From positions 1-41,638 of the IMG/VR virus record IMGVR_UViG_3300043777_000088: a stretch of 41,638 nucleotides of DNA. One strand, written 5' to 3'. Source of the stretch: a virus. Of the stretch, positions 8,692-15,777 are shown piece by piece. A program made the position numbers and the translations under genes. Numbering within the stretch: the stretch's first letter is position 1; each line of letters begins with the position of its first letter. Below the pieces are notes generated by a model that was not told the DNA's origin, did no database searches, and worked only from the letters and a program-made list of their open reading frames with translations.

Positions 8692-9570
8692 ATGCCGCAA
8701 GATCCTGAAACCGATCCCTACGCGGGCACGCCGATCACTGAGGAGACTGACCCGTATGCGGGCACGCCGATCGCACCGAGCTACCCCTGGCGCCGCGCGC
8801 CGCTCGACCTCGCCATCGGCGCCGTGAAAGGCGCGGCGCACACGGCGATTGATGCCGGCTCCCTCATCCAAGCGATTCCCGGCGTCTCCACCGCCGTCGA
8901 TGCGCTCTACGGCACGCCAGGTCTGTCAAAGAACGCCTTCCCCGCCGCACGCGAGGCCACCGCCTATAGCAATCCGGTGCAAATGGCCGGCGGTGCGGCA
9001 GAGACGTTGGGAGAGATGGCCGTGCCAGTTGGCGCAGCGGCTGACGCGCTCCCGAGCGCCGCGCGTGCGGGCCAGAAGTTTGAATCCGTTATGGCCGCCG
9101 CGAAGGATGTGCCCATCGATGTAGAGGCGCCGGGGCAAGTTGCCCTCCGCATCAAGCAGCTCGCCGACCGCGGCGGCTCCATGCCAATGGTCGTCCGCAA
9201 GTTCCTGAATCGGATCACGGACCCCGACATGGGCGCGATGACCTATCAGGAAGGGCGGGACTTTGCAAGCAATGTGAGTCGGTTATCGGCCGACGAATAC
9301 GGGCGGCTCACGCCCGTAGTCGGACGAGAAGTCACTAATCTGCGGATGACATTGAATAAAGCCGTGGGCGTCGCCGCCGCCAAGGCAGGCAAAATGGAAG
9401 AATATCAAGCGGCGATGAAGGAATATGCAAACGCCGCGCGACTCAATGAAGCGTGGAACAACATCTGGACCGGCGTGAAACGGGCCGCCCCCTATGCGAC
9501 AGGTTCAGCTGTTGGGACAGCGGCCGCTACATGGGGCATGGCGAAAATAAAAGCGCTCTTCGGCGAGTAG
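8692..9570 (+). CDS. Putative virion/ejection protein with DPYAGTPI repeats
   Basis: 292 residues, G+C-rich like the structural genes. The N-terminus contains two copies of DPYAGTPI (residues 8-15 and 20-27), a motif I associate with phage internal virion proteins. Residues 40-75 are a hydrophobic Ala/Gly helix region (LDLAIGAVKGAAHTAIDAG), residues 140-250 charged helices (MVVRKFLNRITD, NLRMTLNKAVG), and the C-terminus another small hydrophobic segment (YATGSAVGTAAATWGMAKI). It probably belonged to the ejection-protein set before the 7009-8689 insert separated it from the others. Confidence 0.6.
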   Translation: MPQDPETDPYAGTPITEETDPYAGTPIAPSYPWRRAPLDLAIGAVKGAAHTAIDAGSLIQAIPGVSTAVDALYGTPGLSKNAFPAAREATAYSNPVQMAGGAAETLGEMAVPVGAAADALPSAARAGQKFESVMAAAKDVPIDVEAPGQVALRIKQLADRGGSMPMVVRKFLNRITDPDMGAMTYQEGRDFASNVSRLSADEYGRLTPVVGREVTNLRMTLNKAVGVAAAKAGKMEEYQAAMKEYANAARLNEAWNNIWTGVKRAAPYATGSAVGTAAATWGMAKIKALFGE

Positions 9571-9711
9571 TCACCAGCGGCGCTGTTCATTTCGCCATTT
9601 GCGATACTCGCGTGCGAGCGGATCGCCCCGTTCAAGGAACCGAAGCATCATGCTGCTGATGAACCATAACCCGAGTATCCCAATGAGCAGGCCGAACATA
9701 AGCGTGACCAT
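9571..9711 (-). CDS. Small single-span membrane protein on the opposite strand
   Basis: 46 residues (MVTLMFGLLIGILGLWFISS then a charged tail rich in Arg/Glu ending NEQRRW). Residues 3-22 are one clear transmembrane helix and the tail is basic, predicting a cytoplasmic C-terminus. Reading leftward, GGAGG lies 5 bases before the ATG, a strong ribosome-binding site. It is the only leftward gene within the rightward late region and fills the gap between 9570 and 9710; its start overlaps the next rightward ATG head to head. Function unknown; a lysis regulator or superinfection-exclusion protein would fit the topology. Confidence 0.6.
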   Translation of the reverse strand: MVTLMFGLLIGILGLWFISSMMLRFLERGDPLAREYRKWRNEQRRW

Positions 9712-10852
9712 GGCGTCCTCCACCGCAGAGCTTACGCCGCCGCGGCGCCGGCCGGTGCGCAGTTTGGCACTGATTCTGGGCCTCTGCCTGCTCGGCGCCC
9801 TGCGCCCTCACGCACAAGGCTACACCCTATCTCCGGCGCCCGTGCTCGAAGTCACCGACACGACCGGCGCCATCGTGCCGCTCGGCTGCATCTGGACCTA
9901 TACCAGCGGGACCACGACGCCCGCCACGACCTATAGCGACACGCTGGGCACCGCGAACACGAATCCGATCATCGCGGGCGCCGATGGCACCTTCAAGGTC
10001 TATCTGCCGCTCGGCGTGACGCTCAAATACGTCGAGGAGAACGTGCCGTGCTCGTCGGCCTCGCACGGGCCGGTGCTGCGGACCATCGACCCGGTCGCGG
10101 CGGTGCCCGCCTACACCTATACGCCGTGGACGGTCGGCCAGCCGACCGATGCCGGAGTCGTCAATAACTGGGTGCCGAATTCCGGGGCCATCAGTGGGAG
10201 CACCGAACTCTTTATCAACACGACCGGCCTCACGATTACCGGGTTTGCCGGTGGGAAGGTGGCCGGGCAACAGATCCTGTTGCAGAACATCGGCACGGGC
10301 ATTGTCTCGCTGGTGCATCAATCCTCCTCGTCCAGTGCCGGCAATAAGATCAACAACTTGGTCGCCTCGGGGCCGACGTCGCTCGCGCCGGGCGGCGTGG
10401 CGCTCTACACCTATGACGGCACGACCTATTGGCGTTTGGTGAGCTATGACCAGGGCGCGTGGATTAGCCTGCCGTTCGGGGCCTTGGCCTATACGGGCGA
10501 TGCCGGGGGCCTCATGACCTGGACCGTGACGGCGGGGGAGGTGATGACGCAAGCCTACAAACTGCGCGGGACCGATGTCACGGTGACCTGGGATATTCAA
10601 GGCTCGACCACCAGTGGCACCGCGGCGAATTATGTGCAAATCTCGAACCGCGCCTGGGGGGGGTTCGTGCCCGCCTTTACGAAGGTGGATGCCGTCGCGT
10701 ATCTCAATGACTCCACGACGTTGAGCAGTGGCTATGCCGCGGTCGCGGCGAGCAGCACGGCCTTCTCCATCTACCGCGTCTCAGGGGCGAATTATGCGCT
10801 CGTCTCGGGTGGCTTCTACACCTACGGCACCGTGACGATTCCCGTGCAATGA
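9710..10852 (+). CDS. Exported repetitive beta-type protein, unknown function
   Basis: 380 residues. The N-terminus has a signal-peptide shape: Arg-rich n-region (PPRRRPVR), hydrophobic core (SLALILGLCLLGAL), then RPHAQG. The rest is Thr/Gly/Ser-rich beta sequence with an early motif VTDTTGAIVPLGCIWTYTSG seen in phage tail-fibre-like proteins, and a C-terminal half similar in texture to receptor-binding proteins. The ATG at 9710 has no clear ribosome-binding site; earlier in-frame starts (9650, 9662) only add a non-protein-like stretch that overlaps the leftward gene. Either a tail protein with a hydrophobic leader or a secreted protein. Confidence 0.6.
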   Translation: MASSTAELTPPRRRPVRSLALILGLCLLGALRPHAQGYTLSPAPVLEVTDTTGAIVPLGCIWTYTSGTTTPATTYSDTLGTANTNPIIAGADGTFKVYLPLGVTLKYVEENVPCSSASHGPVLRTIDPVAAVPAYTYTPWTVGQPTDAGVVNNWVPNSGAISGSTELFINTTGLTITGFAGGKVAGQQILLQNIGTGIVSLVHQSSSSSAGNKINNLVASGPTSLAPGGVALYTYDGTTYWRLVSYDQGAWISLPFGALAYTGDAGGLMTWTVTAGEVMTQAYKLRGTDVTVTWDIQGSTTSGTAANYVQISNRAWGGFVPAFTKVDAVAYLNDSTTLSSGYAAVAASSTAFSIYRVSGANYALVSGGFYTYGTVTIPVQ

Positions 10853-10855
10853 TCC

Positions 10856-11110
10856 ATGCTGCAACTCAACTGGCCCCTCCTCATTCCGCTGATCTTCGTC
10901 GGGATCGGGCAGCTGATCACGACCACGTTCACCGCCTATGGCACCTATCGGAATGGGAAAAAGGCCGACGAGATTCACGTCCTCGTGAACAGCAACATGA
11001 CCCAGGTAAAAAGCGATTTGGTCGCCGCCAACCTGCGCATCGAAGCGTTGGAGGCCATGATCACGAAACTCGTGCACGAGGCGCACGTGCCCGAGCTCCC
11101 TGCGCCATGA
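10856..11110 (+). CDS. Small membrane protein of the lysis cassette (holin or spanin candidate)
   Basis: 84 residues: one transmembrane helix at residues 5-28 (WPLLIPLIFVGIGQLITTTF), then NGKKADEIHVLVNSNM and a short amphipathic/coiled helix (VKSDLVAANLRIEALEAMI). An N-terminal anchor followed by a coil is the layout of i-spanins, but single-span holins also look like this. It lies upstream of the lysozyme, separated by one small gene. Its stop overlaps the next start (ATGA). Confidence 0.65.
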   Translation: MLQLNWPLLIPLIFVGIGQLITTTFTAYGTYRNGKKADEIHVLVNSNMTQVKSDLVAANLRIEALEAMITKLVHEAHVPELPAP

Positions 11111-11313
11111 CGCCCGGCGGGATCTCCGACCACGCGGCCGTGATGGGGGATGACGTGGCGCTGGCGCACGCGCGCCGCTGCCTCGGCGCCTACACCCCGA
11201 TCGAGACCCTGGATCGGCTCAAGACGCTCTTGCAGCAGGTCTACGCGCAAGGGGTCAGCGCCGGGTATTCGATTGCCAAGCGGCCCAGTGCACGCAAGAA
11301 AGAGACGCCCTGA
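11107..11313 (+). CDS. Hypothetical protein in the lysis cassette
   Basis: 68 residues, coupled to the membrane-protein gene by an ATGA overlap. Mixed helical composition (VALAHARRCLGAYTPIETLD, RLKTLLQQVYAQGVSAGYSI) ending in a basic tail (KRPSARKKETP). No signal peptide, lipobox or membrane helix, so it is not an evident o-spanin. Not recognised. Confidence 0.6.
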   Translation: MTPGGISDHAAVMGDDVALAHARRCLGAYTPIETLDRLKTLLQQVYAQGVSAGYSIAKRPSARKKETP

Positions 11314-11356
11314 TGTGGGCCACTGGGATGACGCTATGCGGCGCGGAGTGCTCCCG

Positions 11357-11779
11357 ATGACGCCTGCCGATTTCGCGCTCACGCTCGCGTCCATCAAGGA
11401 GCACGAGGGCTTCTCGCCGAAGCCGGTGCCCGATACCGATGATACGCTGCAAGTAGGGTACGGCTTGAACCTGACCACCGATGGCCTCACCGAACCGGAG
11501 GCCAACTGGCTCGCTCAGAGCAAGATGACCGAGCGGATCGCGCAGCTCACCGCCGCATGGCCGACGTTTGCGACATGCGACGGGCCGCGGCAGCGATTTG
11601 TCCTGGAGTTAGCCTACCAGTGTGGGACGGCGGGGGCGCTCGGCTTCAAAGACACCCTCCACGCCATTGCCGTGAGGAATTATCCAGCGGCGATCACGGC
11701 GCTGCTCGACTCCGACGTGGCGCGGAAGGATCCGGCCCGGACAAAGGATTACATCGCCTTGCTACAGGAGCCTGCATGA
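11357..11779 (+). CDS. Endolysin, GH24-like (T4-type) lysozyme
   Basis: 140 residues. The IKEHEG ... PDTDDTLQVGYGLNLT segment matches the catalytic region of phage lysozymes that cleave the glycan strands of peptidoglycan. Spacing matches T4 lysozyme Glu11/Asp20/Thr26: Glu17 and Asp26 are in place, but the Thr position is Gln32. RQRFVLELAYQCG and GFKDTLHAIAVRNYPAAITA complete the helical lobe. No signal peptide, so a holin is needed. GGAG lies 8 bases before the ATG at 11357; an in-frame ATG at 11336 would add 7 residues. Confidence 0.82.
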   Translation: MTPADFALTLASIKEHEGFSPKPVPDTDDTLQVGYGLNLTTDGLTEPEANWLAQSKMTERIAQLTAAWPTFATCDGPRQRFVLELAYQCGTAGALGFKDTLHAIAVRNYPAAITALLDSDVARKDPARTKDYIALLQEPA

Positions 11780-13071
11780 CCCGCTGGCTGCTCGCGCTCG
11801 CCCTGCTGGTCTCGGGCTGCACGAGTCCCGCCACGCCCGTGCTCCCGGTGCCCCCGGTCCTTCCCATGACCACGGTTGGCGTCTCGGTGTGGGATGCCCC
11901 GGGTGTCCCCGCGCTCGCCGCCACGGGTGTCCTAGTGCCGTGGGATGGCACCGCCGATCTCCAGGGGGTCAACGTGGCGGGGCGCTTCACGTTCCGGACG
12001 ACGTCGACGGGCGGCTCGACGCTCCTTTTCAGCCAGGCCGGGTATCAGACCTCCTCGACGCCGTTCACCATCGCGGCCACGGGACCGGACATCACGCTGA
12101 CGCCGGCCTTTCCCGCCTTTCCAACGCGTGCCCAGATGCTCGCGTCCCATGAGTCCTTCCAGGGGTCCGTCCTCCAGACGACCCAGTTCGGCCCGCTCAA
12201 CTGGTGGCCCGCCGCCTGGGTCTCGCTCTCCCCCGCCGACCAAGCTGCCAGCTACGCCCAGATCAAAGCCTGGGGCGACACGGACATCACGGTCTCCGTG
12301 CTCTGGGACTACGGGGAAGCCGGACAACCCTACGGAACCGGCCAACAGGTGCCGGCCGCCGACTTTCGGACGCGGCTTCCTGCCTACCGCGCCCTCGTGG
12401 AACAGGTGGTGCAGCATGGGTTCATTCCCGTGTTCTTCCTCGACTGCGATGACGGCTATGCGATGTGCCTGGCCGAGATTCCCTCGGTCGTCCAAGCGCT
12501 GCAACCGCAGCCGACCGATCCGGTCGACCTGACGCAGTACGGCAAGTTTCGGATCTGCTACGACTCATGCATTCCCGGCTGGCAACCACCGAGCGAGATC
12601 GACGGTGTGCTGCTCGCGCTGCGCCAGAACTGCCCCCTCTGCGTGATCGGGATGGAGTTCTCGACCGGCTACCCCTTCTGGGGCGGTGACGGCGGGGGCA
12701 CGGCGGACTTCCTCTCCCCAGCGGGCCAAGCGCTCGACGAACTGCTCTTCGAGGGCAACGCCTGGCCCCCGCCTGCCGCGACCCCCAGCGGTGGCGACCA
12801 ATATTGGCAGGTGATCGACCGCTGGCTCGGGCCGTGCTGGGTGCGTCCACCGGACATGCCCGCCACCGATGACACGACCCCGCCCTGGTATCTTGGCGCC
12901 GGCACGCCGCGCGGCGTCTACGGCGTGCACGCCTTCGAGAACCTGACGTATCAGTGGGTCCGTGGCCAACTGCCGGCGTCGGTCGTGCCGCTCGACCTCG
13001 CGCTGTTCCGGTCCTTCTACGCGCCGGCCTCGTCGACGTGTCCGATCTATGCCGTGGACCTTCCCCAATGA
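11776..13071 (+). CDS. Exported lipoprotein with Ig-like and TIM-barrel-like regions
   Basis: 431 residues. MTRWLLALALLVSGC is a textbook lipoprotein signal with lipobox LVSGC, so Cys15 would be lipidated. Residues 30-110 look like a carboxypeptidase-regulatory or Ig-type beta sandwich (GRFTFRTTS, STLLFSQAGYQTSS). Residues 110-425 alternate helix and strand with DITVSVLWDYGEAG, FIPVFFLDCDD, LCVIGMEFSTGY and VYGVHAFENL, suggestive of a glycosidase-like alpha/beta barrel. AGGAG lies 5 bases before the ATG, which overlaps the lysozyme stop. Could be a cell-envelope protein of infected cells or a virion protein that keeps a host-derived leader. No family is assigned. Confidence 0.65.
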   Translation: MTRWLLALALLVSGCTSPATPVLPVPPVLPMTTVGVSVWDAPGVPALAATGVLVPWDGTADLQGVNVAGRFTFRTTSTGGSTLLFSQAGYQTSSTPFTIAATGPDITLTPAFPAFPTRAQMLASHESFQGSVLQTTQFGPLNWWPAAWVSLSPADQAASYAQIKAWGDTDITVSVLWDYGEAGQPYGTGQQVPAADFRTRLPAYRALVEQVVQHGFIPVFFLDCDDGYAMCLAEIPSVVQALQPQPTDPVDLTQYGKFRICYDSCIPGWQPPSEIDGVLLALRQNCPLCVIGMEFSTGYPFWGGDGGGTADFLSPAGQALDELLFEGNAWPPPAATPSGGDQYWQVIDRWLGPCWVRPPDMPATDDTTPPWYLGAGTPRGVYGVHAFENLTYQWVRGQLPASVVPLDLALFRSFYAPASSTCPIYAVDLPQ

Positions 13072-13775
13072 CGAAACTGCTCGCCCTCTTGCTCGGCGGA
13101 GCGGCCCTGCTCCTGGCGCTGTCCCTCCTGGCCCAATCGCAAGCGCCCCCCGCGCGTCCACCCATCGTGACCCTCGTGCAGCACACGGTCGATCTCCCCC
13201 AGCTCCCCGGCTCGGCCGTCGGCTTCGTGCTCCCGACGCTCCCGGTGCCCGGCGATCTCCTGCTCGCGTTCACTAGCTACTCGCATTTCGGGGCCGCTCG
13301 CGAGCTGACCGCCCCCGGTCCCGGCTGGGTCAAAGTCGCGGATCTGACGCGGCAGTTCGACGCCCTCGCGGTCTGGTGGCACCGCGTCGTGGCCGGGGAT
13401 GGCGCCCAGTGGAGTTTCCCGGTGATCGGTCCGCCGGAATGGCACTCAGGGGTGCTCCTCGAACTTCGGGGCGCCTCGCCGACGATGCCGATCGCCACGT
13501 CGAGCATCCTCGGGGCGAGCACGGTCACGGCCGGCACGCCCATCTCGGCGCTCGGCCTCGGGTGTTTGCCCCTGAGCGGTGTCACGCTCGATCAAGCCTC
13601 GACCGTGGCGAGTCTCGGAATGGGCTGGACGCTCACGGCACTCGCGCAGCCGGCGTATCATCAGACGTTCGTGGCGACCCATGCGCCGACGACCACGTTG
13701 GCCCCGCTGAGCGATGGCTGGTCGTTTACGGGTGGGGGCGTCGGGGTTGATGCGCTGGTCCTGGTGTGCCCGTGA
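13068..13775 (+). CDS. Exported or membrane-anchored beta-rich protein
   Basis: 235 residues. The N-terminus (KLLALLLGGAALLLALSLLA followed by QSQAPPARPP) is a strong signal sequence or anchor. The rest is a single beta domain (VPGDLLLAFTSYSHFG, VKVADLTRQFDALAVWWHRV, SFTGGGVGVDALVLVC) resembling virion carbohydrate-binding domains in texture. Coupled to the lipoprotein gene by ATGA and to the next gene by GTGA, so the three form one translational unit. Not recognised. Confidence 0.6.
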   Translation: MTKLLALLLGGAALLLALSLLAQSQAPPARPPIVTLVQHTVDLPQLPGSAVGFVLPTLPVPGDLLLAFTSYSHFGAARELTAPGPGWVKVADLTRQFDALAVWWHRVVAGDGAQWSFPVIGPPEWHSGVLLELRGASPTMPIATSSILGASTVTAGTPISALGLGCLPLSGVTLDQASTVASLGMGWTLTALAQPAYHQTFVATHAPTTTLAPLSDGWSFTGGGVGVDALVLVCP

Positions 13776-13963
13776 GCATCTGGCTTGCCGTGGCATTTTG
13801 TGGTGGTGGTCTCGCCGGCTGGATTGGCGGGTACTGTTACGGCTGGCTCATGGGCACCAAAGACACTGAACGGCGATGGTCCGACGCCGTGACGCGCAAA
13901 GAACACGACGATGCCTATGCGGAGGCGCAGCGAGCCTTGCTGCACCGCGTCATGAGGGGGTGA
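13772..13963 (+). CDS. Small membrane protein, paralogue of the leftward gene at 17955-18095
   Basis: 63 residues starting at GTG (GTGA overlap with the previous stop). One transmembrane helix with FCGGGLAGWIGGYCYGWLMG, then GTKDTERRWSDAV and a charged tail. The leftward protein at 17955-18095 shares FC-GGL-GWIGGYC-GWL-GTKDTERRW-DAV-R, so the two genes are copies of one family in opposite orientations. The DNA is also conserved: 19 identical bases (13820-13838 against 18029-18047 inverted). Function unknown; the Gly-rich helix would suit oligomerisation in the membrane. Confidence 0.7.
   Translation: MSIWLAVAFCGGGLAGWIGGYCYGWLMGTKDTERRWSDAVTRKEHDDAYAEAQRALLHRVMRG
13820..13838. repeat. 19-bp inverted repeat, copy 1
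   Basis: Reads TGGATTGGCGGGTACTGTT; its exact reverse complement is at 18029-18047. It lies in the coding region of the small membrane protein and reflects the paralogy of the two genes. Confidence 0.9.
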
Positions 13964-14304
13964 TGCCCTTTGCCTGCAGCGATACCGTTGTGGAATCAGC
14001 AATGAAGGGGGCTGATGCGCGCGGGGTGTCAGCCCCCTTCAAGCGTCTCTCCGGCATCTGGCGGACCTCGCGTCGCGGCATCCCCAACCGCCCGCCGCTG
14101 ACGCCGCAGCAGGTCCGCGAGATCCGCCACGCTGGCCGCGTCGCCCAGGAGCAGCACTTCCCCTGGCGCAAAGCCCGCGAAGTGCATCGCCTGCTGAACG
14201 CCTCGTGTTCCGTGGCGGTCATCCATCACGTGCTCGCGGGGCACACCTTCCGGGGGGTGCCGCTGTCTCGTCCCCGGCAGCAGGGGCGGTTCTGCAAGCC
14301 GTGA
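13963..14304 (+). CDS. Small putative DNA-binding (HTH-like) protein, copy 1
   Basis: 113 residues from the ATG overlapping the previous TGA. The core PPLTPQQVREIRHAG ... WRKAREVHRLLNASCSVAVIHHVLAGHTFRGV has the usual form of short phage helix-turn-helix proteins (LTP-QVREIR, a helix with AREV, then an I-x-x-V/I-x-x-G-x-x-W/F-x-x-V end). The first 20-odd residues overlap a 12-bp hairpin (14004-14040), so translation may really start at the ATG 14002 or GTG 14026. The next gene encodes a second copy of the same domain. Confidence 0.55.
   Translation: MPFACSDTVVESAMKGADARGVSAPFKRLSGIWRTSRRGIPNRPPLTPQQVREIRHAGRVAQEQHFPWRKAREVHRLLNASCSVAVIHHVLAGHTFRGVPLSRPRQQGRFCKP
14004..14040. promoter_or_regulatory. 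Perfect 12-bp hairpin, terminator-like but without a T tract
   Basis: GAAGGGGGCTGA (14004-14015) pairs perfectly with TCAGCCCCCTTC (14029-14040) around a 13-base loop. The stem is strong enough to be an intrinsic terminator or RNase III site between the lysis/exported block and the HTH genes, but no T run follows. As a DNA palindrome it could also be an operator. Confidence 0.7.
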
Positions 14305-14528
14305 CGCGCCCCTATTGCCCGCCCTTGTCCGGTCAGTGGCACCGCCGCATCCAGACCGTGCGCTCCCTCACGCCCTCCCAGGTCCGCGAAATCCGCCGCC
14401 AAGCCTGTCTCTACGTGGGCCTGAAGCCGTTCGCCGTCGCGCGCCTGGTCAAGACGCAGCTCCACCTCCGCGCCTCCATGCGGGCGATTTACGACGTGAT
14501 TCGCCGCGATTCGTATGTCGAACTCTGA
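14301..14528 (+). CDS. Small putative DNA-binding (HTH-like) protein, copy 2
   Basis: 75 residues from a GTG that overlaps the TGA of copy 1. RSLTPSQVREIRRQA ... VARLVKTQLHLRASMRAIYDVIRRDSYVEL follows the same plan as the neighbouring protein: LTP-QVREIR helix, then a short helix, then a recognition-type helix. The recurrence of the motif in tandem genes supports a real family. Targets unknown; possible regulators of the late or lysis genes. Confidence 0.6.
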   Translation: MTRPYCPPLSGQWHRRIQTVRSLTPSQVREIRRQACLYVGLKPFAVARLVKTQLHLRASMRAIYDVIRRDSYVEL

Positions 14529-14548
14529 AGGGGAGTAGACTGGAGCCG

Positions 14549-14845
14549 ATGGACGCCCCGACGCTCGCCCAGATCGCCCAGGGGCAAGCCGGTCTCCCGG
14601 TCACGCCAGCCCCGCCCGCGCCGGTCCCGTCCACCATCCTCGTCTGCACGCGCACGCCGACCGGCTGGTCCACGACGTACATCAACTTCAACCCGCGTTT
14701 CCAAACCGGGGCCTCGCTCTACGTCATGACCATCGCGCTGCCCGCCGCGAGTCTGCCCGTGGGCCTCAGTGCCGAGCTGCTGGCGGGGCTCGAGGTGGGG
14801 CACACCAAAGTCGTCGTCCGCCACGAAGGCGATGCGCCCACATGA
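14549..14845 (+). CDS. Hypothetical protein
   Basis: 98 residues, not recognised. A Pro/Ala-rich linker (GLPVTPAPPAPVPST) precedes a beta-type half with TPTGWSTTYINFNPRFQTG and VMTIALPAASLPVGLSAE. GGGGAG lies upstream of the ATG. The intervening 14529-14548 holds only this ribosome-binding region. Confidence 0.5.
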   Translation: MDAPTLAQIAQGQAGLPVTPAPPAPVPSTILVCTRTPTGWSTTYINFNPRFQTGASLYVMTIALPAASLPVGLSAELLAGLEVGHTKVVVRHEGDAPT

Positions 14846-14931
14846 TCGGCCGCCGCTCATGCACCGCATGGACCACGGCCTGTCGCCGCCGGTCCCTCGC
14901 GCCGATCCCCCCGAAAGGAGACCGCCTGTGA
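14842..14931 (+). CDS. Possible 29-residue coupled peptide
   Basis: ATG overlaps the TGA of the gene before it (ATGA) and its own TGA overlaps the GTG of the gene after it (GTGA). The peptide is basic and Cys-containing (MIGRRSCTAWTTACRRRS). The double coupling is suggestive, but the G+C-rich sequence and lack of any recognisable pattern leave it doubtful; the stretch also carries the ribosome-binding site of the next gene. Confidence 0.3.
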   Translation: MIGRRSCTAWTTACRRRSLAPIPPKGDRL

Positions 14932-15080
14932 ATGCCCCCTATCACCTGATTCTCCTGGTCCTGGCCCTGGTCTGCTTCGGCTTGTCCATCTGGACGGCGG
15001 CGCCGGCGCCGGATCCGTGGTGGCGCCGGCTCATCTCCATCGGCCTCTTTGCGGCCACTCTCGCGTTTATCGTGCCGTAA
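14928..15080 (+). CDS. Small two-span membrane protein
   Basis: 50 residues beginning at GTG with a strong AAGGAG 7 bases upstream (14915-14920). Two hydrophobic helices (YHLILLVLALVCFGLSIWTA and LISIGLFAATLAFIV) separated by a Pro/Asp/Trp/Arg loop (PAPDPWWRR). Holin-like size and topology, though it lies 3.1 kb downstream of the lysozyme. No family recognised. Confidence 0.65.
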   Translation: MNAPYHLILLVLALVCFGLSIWTAAPAPDPWWRRLISIGLFAATLAFIVP

Positions 15081-15083
15081 GCC

Positions 15084-15233
15084 GTGGATCCGCTCCTGCT
15101 CATCATCATCGTGCTGGTCCTCTTCTGGGGCCTTGGCCTCGGCTACGGCGTGGGCGGGAGCGCCATCCATCTCCTGCTCGTCGTCTGCGTCATCGTGATT
15201 CTCGTGCGGCTCCTGCGCGGCCAATCCGTCTAG
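15084..15233 (+). CDS. Lmo0937-family small membrane protein
   Basis: 49 residues from GTG, three bases after the previous stop. DPLLLIIIVLVLFWGLGLGY, then GVGGSAIHLLLVVCVIVILVRLLRG: two hydrophobic helices joined by a Gly-rich turn, the layout of the bacterial Lmo0937/DUF5670 family (LLL-WLLG ... GG-IH-LLVI---LI-R). The family's role is unknown; the gene was probably taken from a bacterial genome. Confidence 0.75.
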   Translation: MDPLLLIIIVLVLFWGLGLGYGVGGSAIHLLLVVCVIVILVRLLRGQSV

Positions 15234-15297
15234 CGCATGGCGTATAAGGATCTTGTGCGAACTGCCATCGGGTACGGACTTACATGCGTCGATTGAA

Positions 15298-15777
15298 ATG
15301 AGATTCCTCTGCCCTCTGGAATTGGAATACATGGATGGGCGCAACTGGAAGATCGCTGCGCCTTTTGACTATGCAGTAGGGGCGCCCAATGGAGCCACCA
15401 TCGTGCATGTCCCGGTGGGTTTCGTAACGGATTTTGCCTCGATTCCACGGCTTTTTTGGAATATTCTGCCGCCAACTGGATGGTACGGCGCCGCCGCTGT
15501 CGTTCACGATTACTGTTACCGTTACGGGCGCATTGGCGCGCTGGTCATCGATCGCCTCTATGCCGATGACGTGCTGAACGAAGCGATGTGCGTGCTGCGC
15601 GCCGCCTGGGTGCTCGAGCACGGCCTCAGCAAGGCCGGCTATCCCGAGATTCCGCACGGCGAATTCCACAGCCTGCTGGAGCGCGAAATCATCTTTCTCG
15701 GGGTCCGTGCGGGCGGGTTCGTCGCCTGGAACGCCTATCGGAACGCTGAGAAGGGTGCTACACTCCCCGCACCATGA
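15298..15777 (+). CDS. DUF1353 family phage protein
   Basis: 159 residues. VPVGFVTDFASIPRLFWNIL, then GWYGAAAVVHDYCYRYG and DRLYADDVLNEAM are the defining blocks of DUF1353; the VHD and ADD residues suggest metal-dependent catalysis, but no activity is established. The C-terminus FLGVRAGGFVAWNAYRN also fits. Start taken at 15298; TTG 15253 would add 15 residues. No clear ribosome-binding site. Stop overlaps the next ATG (ATGA). Confidence 0.82.
   Translation: MRFLCPLELEYMDGRNWKIAAPFDYAVGAPNGATIVHVPVGFVTDFASIPRLFWNILPPTGWYGAAAVVHDYCYRYGRIGALVIDRLYADDVLNEAMCVLRAAWVLEHGLSKAGYPEIPHGEFHSLLEREIIFLGVRAGGFVAWNAYRNAEKGATLPAP

Noticed and set aside
15237-15296. 19-residue reading frame (MAYKDLVRTAIGYGLTCVD) just before the DUF1353 gene
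   Set aside because: Very short, no ribosome-binding site and no recognisable pattern; may be an accidental leader frame.
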